Positions 29,723 to 38,921 of a stretch of 64,000 nucleotides of DNA are shown here, piece by piece. Position numbers and translations under genes: made by a program. Source of the stretch: UBA11986 sp963734955 (GTDB lineage: Bacteria; Bacteroidota; Ignavibacteria; UBA10030; UBA6906); NCBI GenBank assembly GCA_963734955.1, contig CAVTJO010000008.1, positions 124,001 to 188,000 on the forward strand, given 5' to 3'. The notes under the pieces were generated by a model that saw only the letters and a list, made by a program, of their open reading frames with translations, searched no databases and was not told the DNA's origin. Positions within the stretch are counted from its first letter, which is position 1. Each line of letters starts with the position of its first letter.

Positions 29723-30094
29723 GTGCCGACCATAAATCAGCTCGTCAAGCAGAGCCGCAGAAGAGTAACGTGGAAAAGCAAGGCGCCTGCCATGGGTGGG
29801 AGCCCTCAGAAACGCGGTGTTTGTACGCGCGTGTACACCACGACTCCGAAGAAACCGAATTCCGCCTTGAGGAAGGTCGCGCGTGTTCGCCTGACAAACG
29901 GGATTGAAGTTACCGCCTATATTCCCGGTGAAGGCCATAACCTTCAGGAACACTCCATTGTCATGATTCGAGGAGGAAGAGTAAAAGATCTTCCCGGGGT
30001 TCGATATCACATCATCAGAGGGACCCTCGACACTGCTGGAGTTACAGATCGCAAGCAGGGTCGTTCAAAGTACGGTGCGAAGAAAGCGAAGTAA
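29723..30094 (+). CDS. rpsL: 30S ribosomal protein S12
   Basis: 123 aa from GTG 29723 with CAGGAG upstream. Contains the decoding-centre loops KKPNSALRKVARVRLTNG and GGRVKDLPGVRYHIIRG; the streptomycin-relevant lysines (PKKPNS and GRVKDLPG) are wild type. First gene of the str cluster. Confidence 0.97.
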   Translation: MPTINQLVKQSRRRVTWKSKAPAMGGSPQKRGVCTRVYTTTPKKPNSALRKVARVRLTNGIEVTAYIPGEGHNLQEHSIVMIRGGRVKDLPGVRYHIIRGTLDTAGVTDRKQGRSKYGAKKAK

Positions 30095-30118
30095 TCATAT
30101 TATTTACAGTAAGTTCCC

Positions 30119-30586
30119 GTGAGAAAGAAAACTGCATCTTCCAGGGTGGTCATCCCTGATCCAAAATACAACGACGTGCTGGTGTCGCAATTCATCAACT
30201 GCGTCATGAAGCAGGGCAAGAAACATCTCGCCAGAAGGATTATCTACGACTCGTTCGCGATGATTGAGGATCGAACAAAGATCCCCGGTCTTGATGTTTT
30301 TAAAAAAGCAGTGAACAATACAAGGCCGATTCTCGAAGTAAAAGCTCGCCGCGTTGGTGGAGCGACATATCAGGTGCCAACAGAGGTACGAGGCGCCCGG
30401 AGTGTTGCCCTTGCGATGCGATGGCTTATCACGTACGCCAACGATCGGAAAGACAAGTCCATGTCGCAGAAGCTTGCGGCGGAGTTCATCGCGGCCTCGA
30501 ATGGAGAGGGAAACGCGATCAAGAAAAAGGAAGATACCCACAAGATGGCCGAGGCAAACAAGGCCTTTGCCCATTTCAAGTGGTAG
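30119..30586 (+). CDS. rpsG: 30S ribosomal protein S7
   Basis: 155 aa from GTG 30119. Typical S7: KYNDVLVSQFINCVMKQGKKHLARRI, VEVKARRVGGATYQVPTEVR, and a C-terminal KKKEDTHKMAEANKAFAHFKW. It organises the 16S 3' major domain and touches the E site. 24 bases after rpsL. Confidence 0.97.
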   Translation: MRKKTASSRVVIPDPKYNDVLVSQFINCVMKQGKKHLARRIIYDSFAMIEDRTKIPGLDVFKKAVNNTRPILEVKARRVGGATYQVPTEVRGARSVALAMRWLITYANDRKDKSMSQKLAAEFIAASNGEGNAIKKKEDTHKMAEANKAFAHFKW

Positions 30587-30600
30587 CGTAGGGGAGGGTT

Positions 30601-32697
30601 ATGCCAAGACAGTATCCGCTAGAGCGGACGAGGAACATAGGGATTAGCGCCCATATAGACGCCGGGAAGACGACGACCACCGAACGTATTCTCTTCTATA
30701 CCGGTGTGCTGCATCGGATGGGTGAAGTGCATGATGGCGCGGCTACCATGGATTGGATGGAGCAGGAGAAAGAGCGTGGCATTACCATCACCTCTGCTGC
30801 AACAACGTGTTTCTGGAACAATCATCGAATCAATATTATCGACACCCCCGGCCACGTTGATTTCACGGTCGAGGTCGAGCGATCGCTGCGAGTGCTCGAT
30901 GGTGCGATAGCGTTGTTTTGTTCCGTAGGTGGCGTTGAACCGCAGTCGGAAACCGTGTGGCGCCAGATGGACAAGTATGGCGTTCCTCGTATCGCCTTCG
31001 TCAACAAGATGGACCGCGTCGGCGCTGATTTCCTCGGTGCGGTGAAGATGATGAAGGATCGACTCTCCGCGAATGCTGTTCCGGTACAGCTTCCGGTTGG
31101 TGAGGGAGATTTGTTCTCAGGCATTATCGATCTCGTGTCGATGAAGGCTCGCATGTATAAGGAGTCCTCGCTCGGAACAGAGTGGGAGGATATAGCAATC
31201 CCGCACGACATGGAATCGCTTGCACGCGAATACCGGACAAAAATGCTGGAGGCGGTTGCTGATGAAGACGACACGTTGCTCGAAAAATATCTCGAGGGGA
31301 AGGAGATCACTCCTCAGGAGATCAGAAACGTGTTGCGGAGGGCAGCATTGAAGGTTAGCATCGTTCCTGTTCTCTGTGGCTCATCCTTCAAGAACAAGGG
31401 CGTTCAGTCGTTGCTGGATGCTGTGGTCGAGTACTTGCCGTCGCCTCTGGACCTGAACAACGGCACCCTTACCGGCCATCATGTGAACATGAAGGATCAC
31501 ATTGAGCGAAAGGTCTCGGATGGCGAGAGGTTCACTGCCCTGGCATTCAAGATCATGACCGATCCTTTTGTGGGCAAGTTAACCTATTTCCGCGTGTACT
31601 CGGGCACACTCGATGCCGGTTCGTACGTGTACAATTCCGTGTCCGAACGAAAGGAACGTATCAGTCGTATCCTCCGGATGCACGCCAATACGCGCGAAGA
31701 TGTGGATGTCGCATATGCAGGAGATATTGTCGCGGCCGTCGGACTAAAGTTCACCAAAACCGGTGACACGCTCTGCGATGAAACGGATCCCATCATCCTG
31801 GAAAAGATGACATTCCCGGATCCCGTCATCCACCTTGCGATTGAACCGAAGACCAAGGCGGATCAGGAGAAGATGAGCGAGGCGATGGCAAAGCTCGCCG
31901 AAGAGGATCCAACGCTCCGCATCTCCAATAACGAAGAGACCGGTCAAACCATTATTAGTGGGATGGGGGAGTTGCACCTCGAAATAATCGTTGACCGGAT
32001 GAAGCGCGAGTTTCGTGTTGAAGCGAATATTGGAAAGCCGCAGGTGGCCTACAAGGAAACCATACGCAAAAAGGTCAAGGCCGAAGGAAAGTTTGTCCGT
32101 CAGTCGGGAGGGCGTGGCCAGTTTGGTCATGTGTGGATCGAGCTTGAACCGAACGAGAAGGGGAAAGGGTTTCTCTTCGAGAATGCTATTGTAGGGGGGG
32201 CCATTCCAAAGGAATATATCAGACCCGTGGAGCAAGGGATTGTTGAGTCGATGAAGAACGGCGTCCTTGCGGGCTACCCGGTTGAAGATGTGAAGGTGAA
32301 GTTGTATGATGGATCGTTTCATGAAGTCGATTCCTCGGAGATGGCGTTCAAGATTGCGGGTTCAATGGCGTTCAAGGAAGGAGCGCGCAAAGCGCAGCCT
32401 GTGCTCCTCGAACCAATCATGGCGGTGGAGGTTGTAACGCCCGAAGAATACATGGGGGACGTCATTGGCGACCTGAATTCCCGCAGAGGCAAGATTGAAG
32501 GCATGACACCCCGCAAAGATGCGCAGGTGGTCAAAGCAGCAGTTCCCCTTTCTGAAATGTTCGGGTATTCCACTGTGTTGCGATCGATGACGCAAGGTCG
32601 TGCGATCTACAGCATGGAAATCTCGCACTATGACGAGGTGCCAAAGAGCGTTGCAGACCAGATAATCGAAAAGGTGAGGGGGAAGGAAGCGGCATAG
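30601..32697 (+). CDS. fusA: Elongation factor G
   Basis: 698 aa translational GTPase. G1 AHIDAGKTTTTER, G2 ERGITITSAATT, G3 DTPGHVDF, G4 NKMD are all present, followed by domains II-V ending with the ribosome-contacting YSMEISHYDEVPKSVADQI. Catalyses translocation. It starts 14 bases after rpsG with a GGGAGG SD. Only one EF-G is visible in the window. Confidence 0.97.
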   Translation: MPRQYPLERTRNIGISAHIDAGKTTTTERILFYTGVLHRMGEVHDGAATMDWMEQEKERGITITSAATTCFWNNHRINIIDTPGHVDFTVEVERSLRVLDGAIALFCSVGGVEPQSETVWRQMDKYGVPRIAFVNKMDRVGADFLGAVKMMKDRLSANAVPVQLPVGEGDLFSGIIDLVSMKARMYKESSLGTEWEDIAIPHDMESLAREYRTKMLEAVADEDDTLLEKYLEGKEITPQEIRNVLRRAALKVSIVPVLCGSSFKNKGVQSLLDAVVEYLPSPLDLNNGTLTGHHVNMKDHIERKVSDGERFTALAFKIMTDPFVGKLTYFRVYSGTLDAGSYVYNSVSERKERISRILRMHANTREDVDVAYAGDIVAAVGLKFTKTGDTLCDETDPIILEKMTFPDPVIHLAIEPKTKADQEKMSEAMAKLAEEDPTLRISNNEETGQTIISGMGELHLEIIVDRMKREFRVEANIGKPQVAYKETIRKKVKAEGKFVRQSGGRGQFGHVWIELEPNEKGKGFLFENAIVGGAIPKEYIRPVEQGIVESMKNGVLAGYPVEDVKVKLYDGSFHEVDSSEMAFKIAGSMAFKEGARKAQPVLLEPIMAVEVVTPEEYMGDVIGDLNSRRGKIEGMTPRKDAQVVKAAVPLSEMFGYSTVLRSMTQGRAIYSMEISHYDEVPKSVADQIIEKVRGKEAA

Positions 32698-32765
32698 TAC
32701 ACCTTACGTTCTTCATGCAACTGAATTAGTATAGACACAATCCCCTTTTATTGAGAGGAGAACCA

Positions 32766-33977
32766 ATGGCAAAAGAGAAATTCAACCGCGATAAGCCACA
32801 CGTAAACATAGGGACAATCGGACACGTTGACCATGGGAAGACAACCCTGACCGCCGCCATAACCATGGTGTTTGCAAAGAAGGGTCTGTCGACGATCCGG
32901 ACATTTGACAGTATCGACAACGCCCCTGAAGAACGCGAGCGTGGCATCACGATTGCGACCGCGCACGTCGAATATTCAACCGACAAGCGCCATTATGCGC
33001 ACGTGGACTGCCCTGGACACGCCGACTACGTGAAGAACATGATTACGGGCGCTGCCCAGATGGACGGAGCAATCCTGGTTGTTGCCGCAACCGATGGACC
33101 GATGCCGCAAACCCGCGAACACATCTTGCTTGCCCGACAGGTGGGTGTGCCGAAGATCGTTGTGTTTATGAATAAGTGCGATGCGGTTGATGATCCGGAA
33201 CTTCTTGATCTGGTCGAGCTCGAACTTCGTGATCTGCTGAAGAAGTATGAATTCCCCGGCGACGAGATTCCCATTATTCGCGGCAGTGCTTTGAAAGCCA
33301 TGGAAGCTGCCATCAAGCCGGAATCCAAACTCGATGACCCGGCGTTCAAGTGCATCTTTGAGCTGATGAATGCGGTCGATTCATATGTGCCGGTCCCGCA
33401 GCGTGATACCGAGAAGCCATTCCTGATGCCGATCGAAGACGTGTTCTCTATTACCGGACGCGGGACTGTGGGAACGGGTCGCGTTGAGCGTGGCAAGGCA
33501 AAGGTTGGCGATGAGGTTGAACTGATCGGACTGGGTGCGCACAAAAAGACCGTTATTACTGGCGCGGAAATGTTTCGTAAGGAACTTGATGAGGTGAGAG
33601 CGGGCGACAATGCCGGACTTCTGCTGCGCGGTGTTGAAAAGAATGAGTTGGAGCGCGGCATGGTCGTGGCAAAGCCGGGTTCCATCACGCCTCACAAGAA
33701 ATTCACGGCGCAGGTGTATGTGCTGAAAAAGGAAGAAGGTGGCCGGCATACACCATTCTTCACGGGCTATCGTCCTCAGTTCTATTTCCGGACGACGGAT
33801 GTGACAGGCGTTGCGACCCTTCCGGGAGGTACCGAGATGATCATGCCGGGTGATAATGTTGACGGCATGTCCATCGAGCTCATTTCGCAGATTGCCATGG
33901 AGGAGGGTCTCCGGTTCGCTATCCGCGAAGGAGGTCATACGGTTGGTGCAGGTGTTGTGACAAAGATTGTGGAGTAA
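32766..33977 (+). CDS. tuf: Elongation factor Tu
   Basis: 403 aa. G motifs GHVDHGKTT, ERGITI, DCPGHADY and NKCD; domains II and III complete (GRGTVGTGRVERG; TDVTGVATLPGG). ATG 32766 follows GAGAGGAGAA. This is the only tuf in the window; the second copy often present upstream of tRNA-Trp is absent. The C-terminus IREGGHTVGAGVVTKIVE is canonical. A terminator-like hairpin follows. Confidence 0.97.
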   Translation: MAKEKFNRDKPHVNIGTIGHVDHGKTTLTAAITMVFAKKGLSTIRTFDSIDNAPEERERGITIATAHVEYSTDKRHYAHVDCPGHADYVKNMITGAAQMDGAILVVAATDGPMPQTREHILLARQVGVPKIVVFMNKCDAVDDPELLDLVELELRDLLKKYEFPGDEIPIIRGSALKAMEAAIKPESKLDDPAFKCIFELMNAVDSYVPVPQRDTEKPFLMPIEDVFSITGRGTVGTGRVERGKAKVGDEVELIGLGAHKKTVITGAEMFRKELDEVRAGDNAGLLLRGVEKNELERGMVVAKPGSITPHKKFTAQVYVLKKEEGGRHTPFFTGYRPQFYFRTTDVTGVATLPGGTEMIMPGDNVDGMSIELISQIAMEEGLRFAIREGGHTVGAGVVTKIVE

Positions 33978-33983
33978 ATCAGT

Positions 33984-34011
33984 CGGGAGCGCCGGCTGTT
34001 GCTCCCGTTTT
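33984..34011 (+). terminator. Terminator-like hairpin after tuf
   Basis: CGGGAGC (33984-33990) pairs perfectly with GCTCCCG (34001-34007) over a ten-base loop and is followed by TTTTGTT. It lies between tuf and rpsJ, where partial termination or attenuation could separate str from S10 expression. Confidence 0.65.
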
Positions 34012-34041
34012 GTTCGTTGACTAAATGGAGTTACTACTAAC

Positions 34042-34350
34042 GTGGCCGGGCAAAAAATACGCATCAAGCTGAAGTCGTACGATCACAACCTGATCGACAA
34101 GTCTGCGGAGAAGATCATCAAGACTGTGAAGTCAACAGGCGCTGTGGTCTCTGGCCCGATACCGTTACCCACGAAGCGTACGGTGTATACTGTGCTTCGT
34201 TCGCCCCACGTTGACAAGAAGTCGAGGGAGCAATTCGAGACTCGCGCCCACAAGCGGTTGATCGATATTCTCAACTCGACGAACAAGACAGTCGACTCCC
34301 TGATGAAACTTGATCTTCCCGCAGGAGTTGACGTCGAGATCAAAGTATAA
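34042..34350 (+). CDS. rpsJ: 30S ribosomal protein S10
   Basis: 102 aa from GTG 34042 with TGGAG upstream. Typical S10: GQKIRIKLKSYDHNLIDKSAEKI, PLPTKRTVYTVLRSPHVDKKSREQFE, and a C-terminal DLPAGVDVEIKV. First gene of the S10 cluster; 173 bases separate it from rplC. Confidence 0.96.
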   Translation: MAGQKIRIKLKSYDHNLIDKSAEKIIKTVKSTGAVVSGPIPLPTKRTVYTVLRSPHVDKKSREQFETRAHKRLIDILNSTNKTVDSLMKLDLPAGVDVEIKV

Positions 34351-34397
34351 CTCGAAATCAAACGTCAGAGTGAGCATTCATCGGCGGCGAATTATCG

Positions 34398-34517
34398 ATG
34401 GATGATCTCACGGGAGTCGAAGCTGCGAGGGTGCATCCTACCATCGGATCACCCTTGGGGAGTGTGCGCGGCAAGCAGATCGGCGCGATAGTTGGTGTTG
34501 TCTTTTTATATGGATGA
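34398..34517 (+). CDS. Possible 39-aa leader peptide between rpsJ and rplC
   Basis: An ATG ORF of 39 codons fills most of the unusually long rpsJ-rplC gap and stops 7 bases before rplC. The product begins MDDLTGVEAARVHPTIGS and ends in a hydrophobic IGAIVGVVFLYG. No good SD is visible, so it may be a chance ORF. I list it because its codons use G/C third positions like its neighbours and because it covers the hairpin at 34428-34455. Confidence 0.25.
   Translation: MDDLTGVEAARVHPTIGSPLGSVRGKQIGAIVGVVFLYG
34428..34455 (+). promoter_or_regulatory. Strong hairpin in rplC leader
   Basis: AGGGTG-C-ATCC (34428-34438) pairs with GGATCACCCT (34446-34455): ten base pairs with a single bulged C and loop TACCATC. 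No T tract follows, so it is not a simple terminator. It lies in the 173-base rpsJ-rplC gap and may be an RNA control site for the downstream ribosomal genes (the role played elsewhere by the S10 leader/L4). Confidence 0.4.
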
Positions 34518-34523
34518 GATGTC

Positions 34524-35156
34524 ATGAACGGACTCTTAGGCAAAAAGCTGGGAATGACCAGTGTCTTCGACGATGCCGGGCAGGTGGTTCCCTGCACAGT
34601 GATTGAGGCTGGACCGTGTTTTGTCACGCAGATCAAAACCAAGGAGCGTGACGGGTACGAGGCAGTCCAGATTGGGTTTGCATCGAAGCCTGAACGGCTT
34701 GCAACAAAGCCTCTGAGAGGGCACTTTGCCAAGGCAAAAGTGAAGCCACAGCGGATCGTGCGGGAGTTTCGTGGCAATGGTGTCAGCGATTTCCAGCCCG
34801 GCCAGGAGATCAAAGTCACGTCCGTGTTTACCAAGGGTGATACCGTATCGGTCATCGGGACGTCCAAGGGACGCGGCTTTCAGGGGGTCGTCAAACGCCA
34901 TCATTTTGGTGGTGGGTTCAGAACGCACGGACAGAGCGATCGCGAACGCGCGCCGGGCTCAATTGGGTCTTCGTCACACCCTTCGCGGGTTTTCAAGGGG
35001 ATGCGGATGGCAGGGCGCATGGGCGGCGAACAGGTGACCGTTCGCAATCTGAAAGTTGTTGGCGTCATTGGTGACTCGAACCTGCTGCTGATCCGGGGAT
35101 CGGTGCCCGGTGCCATCAATGGCTATGTCGAGATCTACAAGAACGTTGCACAATAA
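34524..35156 (+). CDS. rplC: 50S ribosomal protein L3
   Basis: 210 aa. Begins MNGLLGKKLGMTSVFDDAGQVVPCTVIEAGPC; the central SKGRGFQGVVKRHHFGGGFRTHGQSD loop that reaches the peptidyl transferase centre and the C-terminal RNLKVVGVIGDSNLLLIRGSVPGAINGYVEI are intact. Confidence 0.97.
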   Translation: MNGLLGKKLGMTSVFDDAGQVVPCTVIEAGPCFVTQIKTKERDGYEAVQIGFASKPERLATKPLRGHFAKAKVKPQRIVREFRGNGVSDFQPGQEIKVTSVFTKGDTVSVIGTSKGRGFQGVVKRHHFGGGFRTHGQSDRERAPGSIGSSSHPSRVFKGMRMAGRMGGEQVTVRNLKVVGVIGDSNLLLIRGSVPGAINGYVEIYKNVAQ

Positions 35157-35178
35157 TTTTATTCCACGAGAACCGGTC

Positions 35179-35808
35179 ATGGAGCTGGAAGTCTACAAAA
35201 AGGATGGATCAAAGTCGGGCGAGAAAGTGAGACTCTCCGACGATATCTTTGGAATTGAGCCGAACCAGCATGCAATCTATCGGGCGGTGCGGGTCTATCT
35301 CGACAATCAACGCCAGGGCACGTCGAAAGTAAAGACGCGGGAGGAAGTGCGTGGAGGCGGGAAAAAGCCCTTCAAGCAGAAGGGAACAGGTAACGCCCGC
35401 CAGGGTTCATCCCGTTCTCCTGTCATGATCGGTGGTGGATCGATCTTCGGTCCGAAGCCGCGCGATTATTCGAGTAAGCTTCCAACACAGCTTCACAAGC
35501 TTGCGCGGAAATCGGCACTCTCCTTCAAGGCCAAGGAAGGCCAGATCAAGATTGTCGAGGACTTCTCCTTCGAAGCCCCGAAGACACGGGAGATGGTGTC
35601 GGTACTCAAGGCTCTTCAACTGGAGGCATCAAAGACTTTATTGCTGATGCCGAAGTCAGATGGCAATGTTGTGAAATCGGGAAGAAACATTCCGAAGTTC
35701 TTCATCAAGGAAGCTGACAAGGCGTCGACATACGACTTCGTCAACAACACGACCCTGCTGATTCAAAAAAGTGCAGTTGAGGTACTTCAGAATACGTTCA
35801 AGAACTAA
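35179..35808 (+). CDS. rplD: 50S ribosomal protein L4
   Basis: 209 aa. The exit-tunnel loop REEVRGGGKKPFKQKGTGNARQGSSRSPVMIGGGSIFGPKPRDYS is typical. ATG 35179 is chosen because L4 homology starts at MELEVYKKDG; the longer upstream reading would overlap rplC. A known translational regulator of the S10 operon in some bacteria. Confidence 0.96.
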   Translation: MELEVYKKDGSKSGEKVRLSDDIFGIEPNQHAIYRAVRVYLDNQRQGTSKVKTREEVRGGGKKPFKQKGTGNARQGSSRSPVMIGGGSIFGPKPRDYSSKLPTQLHKLARKSALSFKAKEGQIKIVEDFSFEAPKTREMVSVLKALQLEASKTLLLMPKSDGNVVKSGRNIPKFFIKEADKASTYDFVNNTTLLIQKSAVEVLQNTFKN

Positions 35809-35825
35809 CGCGGCGAGCTGAGAGT

Positions 35826-36116
35826 ATGCTTGGTATCATAAAACGACCGATTGTCACCGAGAAGATGACCGAACTGCAGGAAAAAGGTCACTACGCGTTC
35901 GAAGTGGATTTCAACGCCAACAAGATCGAGATCGCGAAAGCGGTTGAGAAGAAGTTCAACGTGACTGTTCTGAACGTCAGGACGATGAAACACAAGGGGA
36001 AAAGCAAATCCCAGTTGACGCGGCGGGGACGCTTCGAAGGGCGAACCGCACGATGGAAGAAGGCAATGGTGCGCTTGAAGGAAGGCGACAAGATCGAGTT
36101 CTTCCAGAACGTGTAA
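35826..36116 (+). CDS. rplW: 50S ribosomal protein L23
   Basis: 96 aa. MLGIIKRPIVTEKMTELQEKGHYAFEVDFNANKIEIAKAVEKKFNVTVLNVRT; forms the exit-tunnel docking site for trigger factor and SRP. Follows rplD by 17 bases. Confidence 0.96.
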   Translation: MLGIIKRPIVTEKMTELQEKGHYAFEVDFNANKIEIAKAVEKKFNVTVLNVRTMKHKGKSKSQLTRRGRFEGRTARWKKAMVRLKEGDKIEFFQNV

Positions 36117-36140
36117 TACCGGAAACGAAAGCACAACACT

Positions 36141-36968
36141 ATGGCACTGCGAAAACTGAAACCCGTTACGCCAGGCACACGATGGATGTCCGTCGCGGCG
36201 TTTACGGAAGTGACGAAAACGAGGCCCGAAAAGGCCCTCATCAGGCCGCTGAAGAAGTCAGGCGGACGGAACAACACGGGGCGCATTACATCGAGACATC
36301 GTGGCGGCGGCCATAAGCGGTTCTACCGGGTCATCGATTTCAAACGCAACAAGTATGCGATGGACGCGAAGGTGATCGCTATCGAGTATGATCCGAACCG
36401 GTCTGCGCGAATCGCGCTCCTGCAATACCTCGATGGCGAGAGGAGATATATCCTTGCCCCGGAGGGCGTGAAAGTTGGTGAGGTTCTGCGGTCCGGCGCC
36501 GACGCCGAGATCAAGATTGGCAATACCATGCCTCTCGCAAATATTCCTCCGGGCACCTTCGTGCACAACATTGAGATGCGACCGGGCAAAGGTGGGCAAA
36601 TGGCTCGGAGTGCAGGTGCCTCTGTTCAGTTGATGGCAAAGGAAGGCAGGTTCGCCCAGTTGCGTCTGCCCTCGGGAGAGATCCGGAACGTGCTGGCGGA
36701 ATGTGCTGCAACCATCGGAGCAGTGAGCAACGCCGATCACGAGAACATCAGTGTCGGGAAGGCTGGCCGTTCGCGCTGGCTCGGTATTCGTCCGCAGTCC
36801 CGTGGTGTTGTGCAGAATCCCGTCGATCACCCCCATGGTGGAGGTGAAGGCAAATCCCCGCAGGGTAATCCACATCCGGTGTCTCCATGGGGATGGCATA
36901 CGAAGGGAAAGAAGACACGGTGGAGAAAGAAACCCTCGAGCAAGTTCATCGTCAAACGCAGGAAGTAA
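36141..36968 (+). CDS. rplB: 50S ribosomal protein L2
   Basis: 275 aa. Contains the conserved GGGHKRFYRVIDFKR, the KVGEVLRSG region and the peptidyl-transferase-proximal GVVQNPVDHPHGGGEGKSP with its histidine. The C-terminal GKKTRWRKKPSSKFIVKRRK tail is typical. Confidence 0.97.
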   Translation: MALRKLKPVTPGTRWMSVAAFTEVTKTRPEKALIRPLKKSGGRNNTGRITSRHRGGGHKRFYRVIDFKRNKYAMDAKVIAIEYDPNRSARIALLQYLDGERRYILAPEGVKVGEVLRSGADAEIKIGNTMPLANIPPGTFVHNIEMRPGKGGQMARSAGASVQLMAKEGRFAQLRLPSGEIRNVLAECAATIGAVSNADHENISVGKAGRSRWLGIRPQSRGVVQNPVDHPHGGGEGKSPQGNPHPVSPWGWHTKGKKTRWRKKPSSKFIVKRRK

Positions 36969-36991
36969 GCCGCAAACGTAAGGAATAGAGT

Positions 36992-37282
36992 ATGAGTCGT
37001 TCACTGAAGAAGGGGCCGTTCGTAAGCATTCGCCTGCAGGAACAGGTTACGGCTCTCAACAAATCGAACCAGAAGAAAGTCATCAAGACTTGGTCGCGTG
37101 CATCCACGATCACGCCGGAATTTGTGGGGCATACGTTCGCGGTGCATAACGGCAACAAGTTCATTCCCGTCTATATCCACGAAGGTATGGTGGGACACAA
37201 GCTGGGTGAGTTTGCTCCGACGAGGACGTTTCGGGTGCACCCGGGAATCAAAAAGGAAGAAACAACAACTCCTGCGGCATAG
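36992..37282 (+). CDS. rpsS: 30S ribosomal protein S19
   Basis: 96 aa. MSRSLKKGPFVSIRLQEQV; TWSRASTITPEFVGHTFAVHNGNKFIPVYIHEGMVGHKLGEFAPTRTF. Short TTTPAA end. 23 bases after rplB. Confidence 0.96.
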   Translation: MSRSLKKGPFVSIRLQEQVTALNKSNQKKVIKTWSRASTITPEFVGHTFAVHNGNKFIPVYIHEGMVGHKLGEFAPTRTFRVHPGIKKEETTTPAA

Positions 37283-37308
37283 GACAGAGATTTGTCAGGA
37301 AGAGATCC

Positions 37309-37752
37309 ATGGAAGCTCATGCAATAAACAGGTATATCGGTTCGTCACCGCGAAAAATGCGGCTGATCATCGACCTTATTCGCGGAAAGTCCGTCGACGA
37401 CGCGATCCACATACTTCACTTTTCGGCAAAGCACGCTTCCAAGGTCGCCGAGAAGGTGCTTCGGTCTGCCGTTGCCAACCTCCAGGCTCAGGAGGATGGC
37501 GGTCGACTTGGCCCTGAAGATATGCTGGTGAAGGAAGCTTTTGTCGATGGCGGAATGACCATGAAACGCATCAGCCCGGCGCCGATGGGACGCGCATTCA
37601 GGATTCGCAAGCGATCGAACCATGTCACGATTGTCGTGGCGTCGAAAGATATTGTGCCTGCGAAGAAGGCTGCGCTATCATCCAAACCCGCAGCCAAAGC
37701 AGAACCGAAAACATCAAAGTCAAAAGAAAAAGCGGCAGCGTCAGCATCGTAA
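37309..37752 (+). CDS. rplV: 50S ribosomal protein L22, extended C-terminus
   Basis: 147 aa. The L22 core (YIGSSPRKMRLIIDLIRGKSVDDAIHIL ... FVDGGMTMKRISPAPMGRAFRIRKRSNHVTIVV) ends near residue 110. A tail of about 37 residues rich in Lys, Ala and Ser (PAKKAALSSKPAAKAEPK...) follows; canonical L22 proteins are about 110-115 aa. The tail is one of several low-complexity extensions in this cluster. Confidence 0.95.
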   Translation: MEAHAINRYIGSSPRKMRLIIDLIRGKSVDDAIHILHFSAKHASKVAEKVLRSAVANLQAQEDGGRLGPEDMLVKEAFVDGGMTMKRISPAPMGRAFRIRKRSNHVTIVVASKDIVPAKKAALSSKPAAKAEPKTSKSKEKAAASAS

Positions 37753-37776
37753 TTGATTTTCCTTCGAGGAGGTTCA

Positions 37777-38448
37777 TTGGGACAAAAAGTTCATCCGGTT
37801 GGCTTACGTCTGGGCATCATTCGGTCGTGGGACTCGAACTGGTATGATGAAAAATCCTTCGCGTCCAAGTTAAGCGAGGATATCACGGTCAGGGACTACG
37901 TGCGTAACAGACTCAAGAAGGCGGGCATCTCCCGCATTCTCATCGAGCGGACACCCAAGCGTGCTGTTATCACGATCAACACCTCCCGCCCTGGAATTGT
38001 CATCGGCCGGAGTGGAAAGGAGATTTCGCAACTCGAGGAGGAATTGAAGAAGATCACCAACAAGGAAGTGAAGATCCTCATCAATGAGATCAAACGTCCT
38101 GAATTGGATGCCTTTCTCGTTGCGGAGAATATTGCGCAGCAGCTTGAAGGGCGCATCGCATTCCGCAGGGCCATGAAGAGCGGGATCACTGCAGCAATGA
38201 GAATGGGGGCCGAAGGTGTCCGCGTGATGACTTCCGGCAGGCTCGGTGGGGCTGAAATGGCGAGACGGGAGCAATACAAGGAAGGCCGCATCCCGCTGCA
38301 TACATTGCGTGCAGATATCGACTATGCCACGGCCACAGCGAGGACAGTGTACGGTGCAATCGGCGTGAAGGTGTGGATCTGCAAGGGCGAAGTGCTGGAC
38401 CCGCAGGCACACCAGCAAGCACCAGTCAGACATCCTCATAATGCTTGA
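37777..38448 (+). CDS. rpsC: 30S ribosomal protein S3
   Basis: 223 aa from TTG 37777; GAGGAGG at 37766-37772 and homology starting at MGQKVHPVGLRLGIIRSWDSNWY decide this start over the in-frame TTG 37753. KH domain (TINTSRPGIVIGRSGKEISQLEEEL) and C-terminal GRLGGAEMARREQYKEGRIPLHTLRADIDYA are intact. Helps form the mRNA entry site. Confidence 0.95.
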   Translation: MGQKVHPVGLRLGIIRSWDSNWYDEKSFASKLSEDITVRDYVRNRLKKAGISRILIERTPKRAVITINTSRPGIVIGRSGKEISQLEEELKKITNKEVKILINEIKRPELDAFLVAENIAQQLEGRIAFRRAMKSGITAAMRMGAEGVRVMTSGRLGGAEMARREQYKEGRIPLHTLRADIDYATATARTVYGAIGVKVWICKGEVLDPQAHQQAPVRHPHNA

Positions 38449-38469
38449 TATTCTGGAGAGCAACAGTAC

Positions 38470-38895
38470 ATGTTAATGCCCAAGAGAGTAAAGTACAGAA
38501 AAGCTCAGCGAGGCAGAATGCGGGGCAAAGCGACGAGGGGTGCATCTGTCGCGTTCGGTGACTTTGGTTTGAAGGCACTCGCACCGGGGTGGATCACGCA
38601 ACGCCAGATCGAGGCGGCGCGCGTAAGCCTCACACGTATGATGAAGCGCGAAGGCAAAGTGTGGATCAGGATTTTCCCTGATAAGCCCGTGACCAAAAAG
38701 CCTGCCGAAACCCGCATGGGAAAAGGCAAGGGCGCGCCCGAGTACTGGGTGGCAGTAGTGAAACCAGGTCGTGTGATGTTTGAAGTCGGCGGCACGTCAA
38801 AAGCCATTGCTGTGGAAGCATTGACACTGGCATCGCACAAGCTCCCCATCAAAACAAAAATCTCGGTGCGTCCTGATTACGAGGCCACTCACTAA
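38470..38895 (+). CDS. rplP: 50S ribosomal protein L16
   Basis: 141 aa. MLMPKRVKYRKAQRGRMRGKATRGASVAFGDFGLKAL; GKGKGAPEYWVAVVKPGRVMFEV; A-site tRNA contact. The conserved arginine hydroxylated in some bacteria lies in VRPD/GKGKG region. 21 bases after rpsC. Confidence 0.96.
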   Translation: MLMPKRVKYRKAQRGRMRGKATRGASVAFGDFGLKALAPGWITQRQIEAARVSLTRMMKREGKVWIRIFPDKPVTKKPAETRMGKGKGAPEYWVAVVKPGRVMFEVGGTSKAIAVEALTLASHKLPIKTKISVRPDYEATH

Positions 38896-38921
38896 CCGGA
38901 ACATGGAGAGAATGAAGCATC

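Noticed and set aside
34358..34867. 169-codon minus-strand ORF over the rpsJ-rplC gap
   Set aside because: It runs antisense through rplC and has no start signal or family motif.
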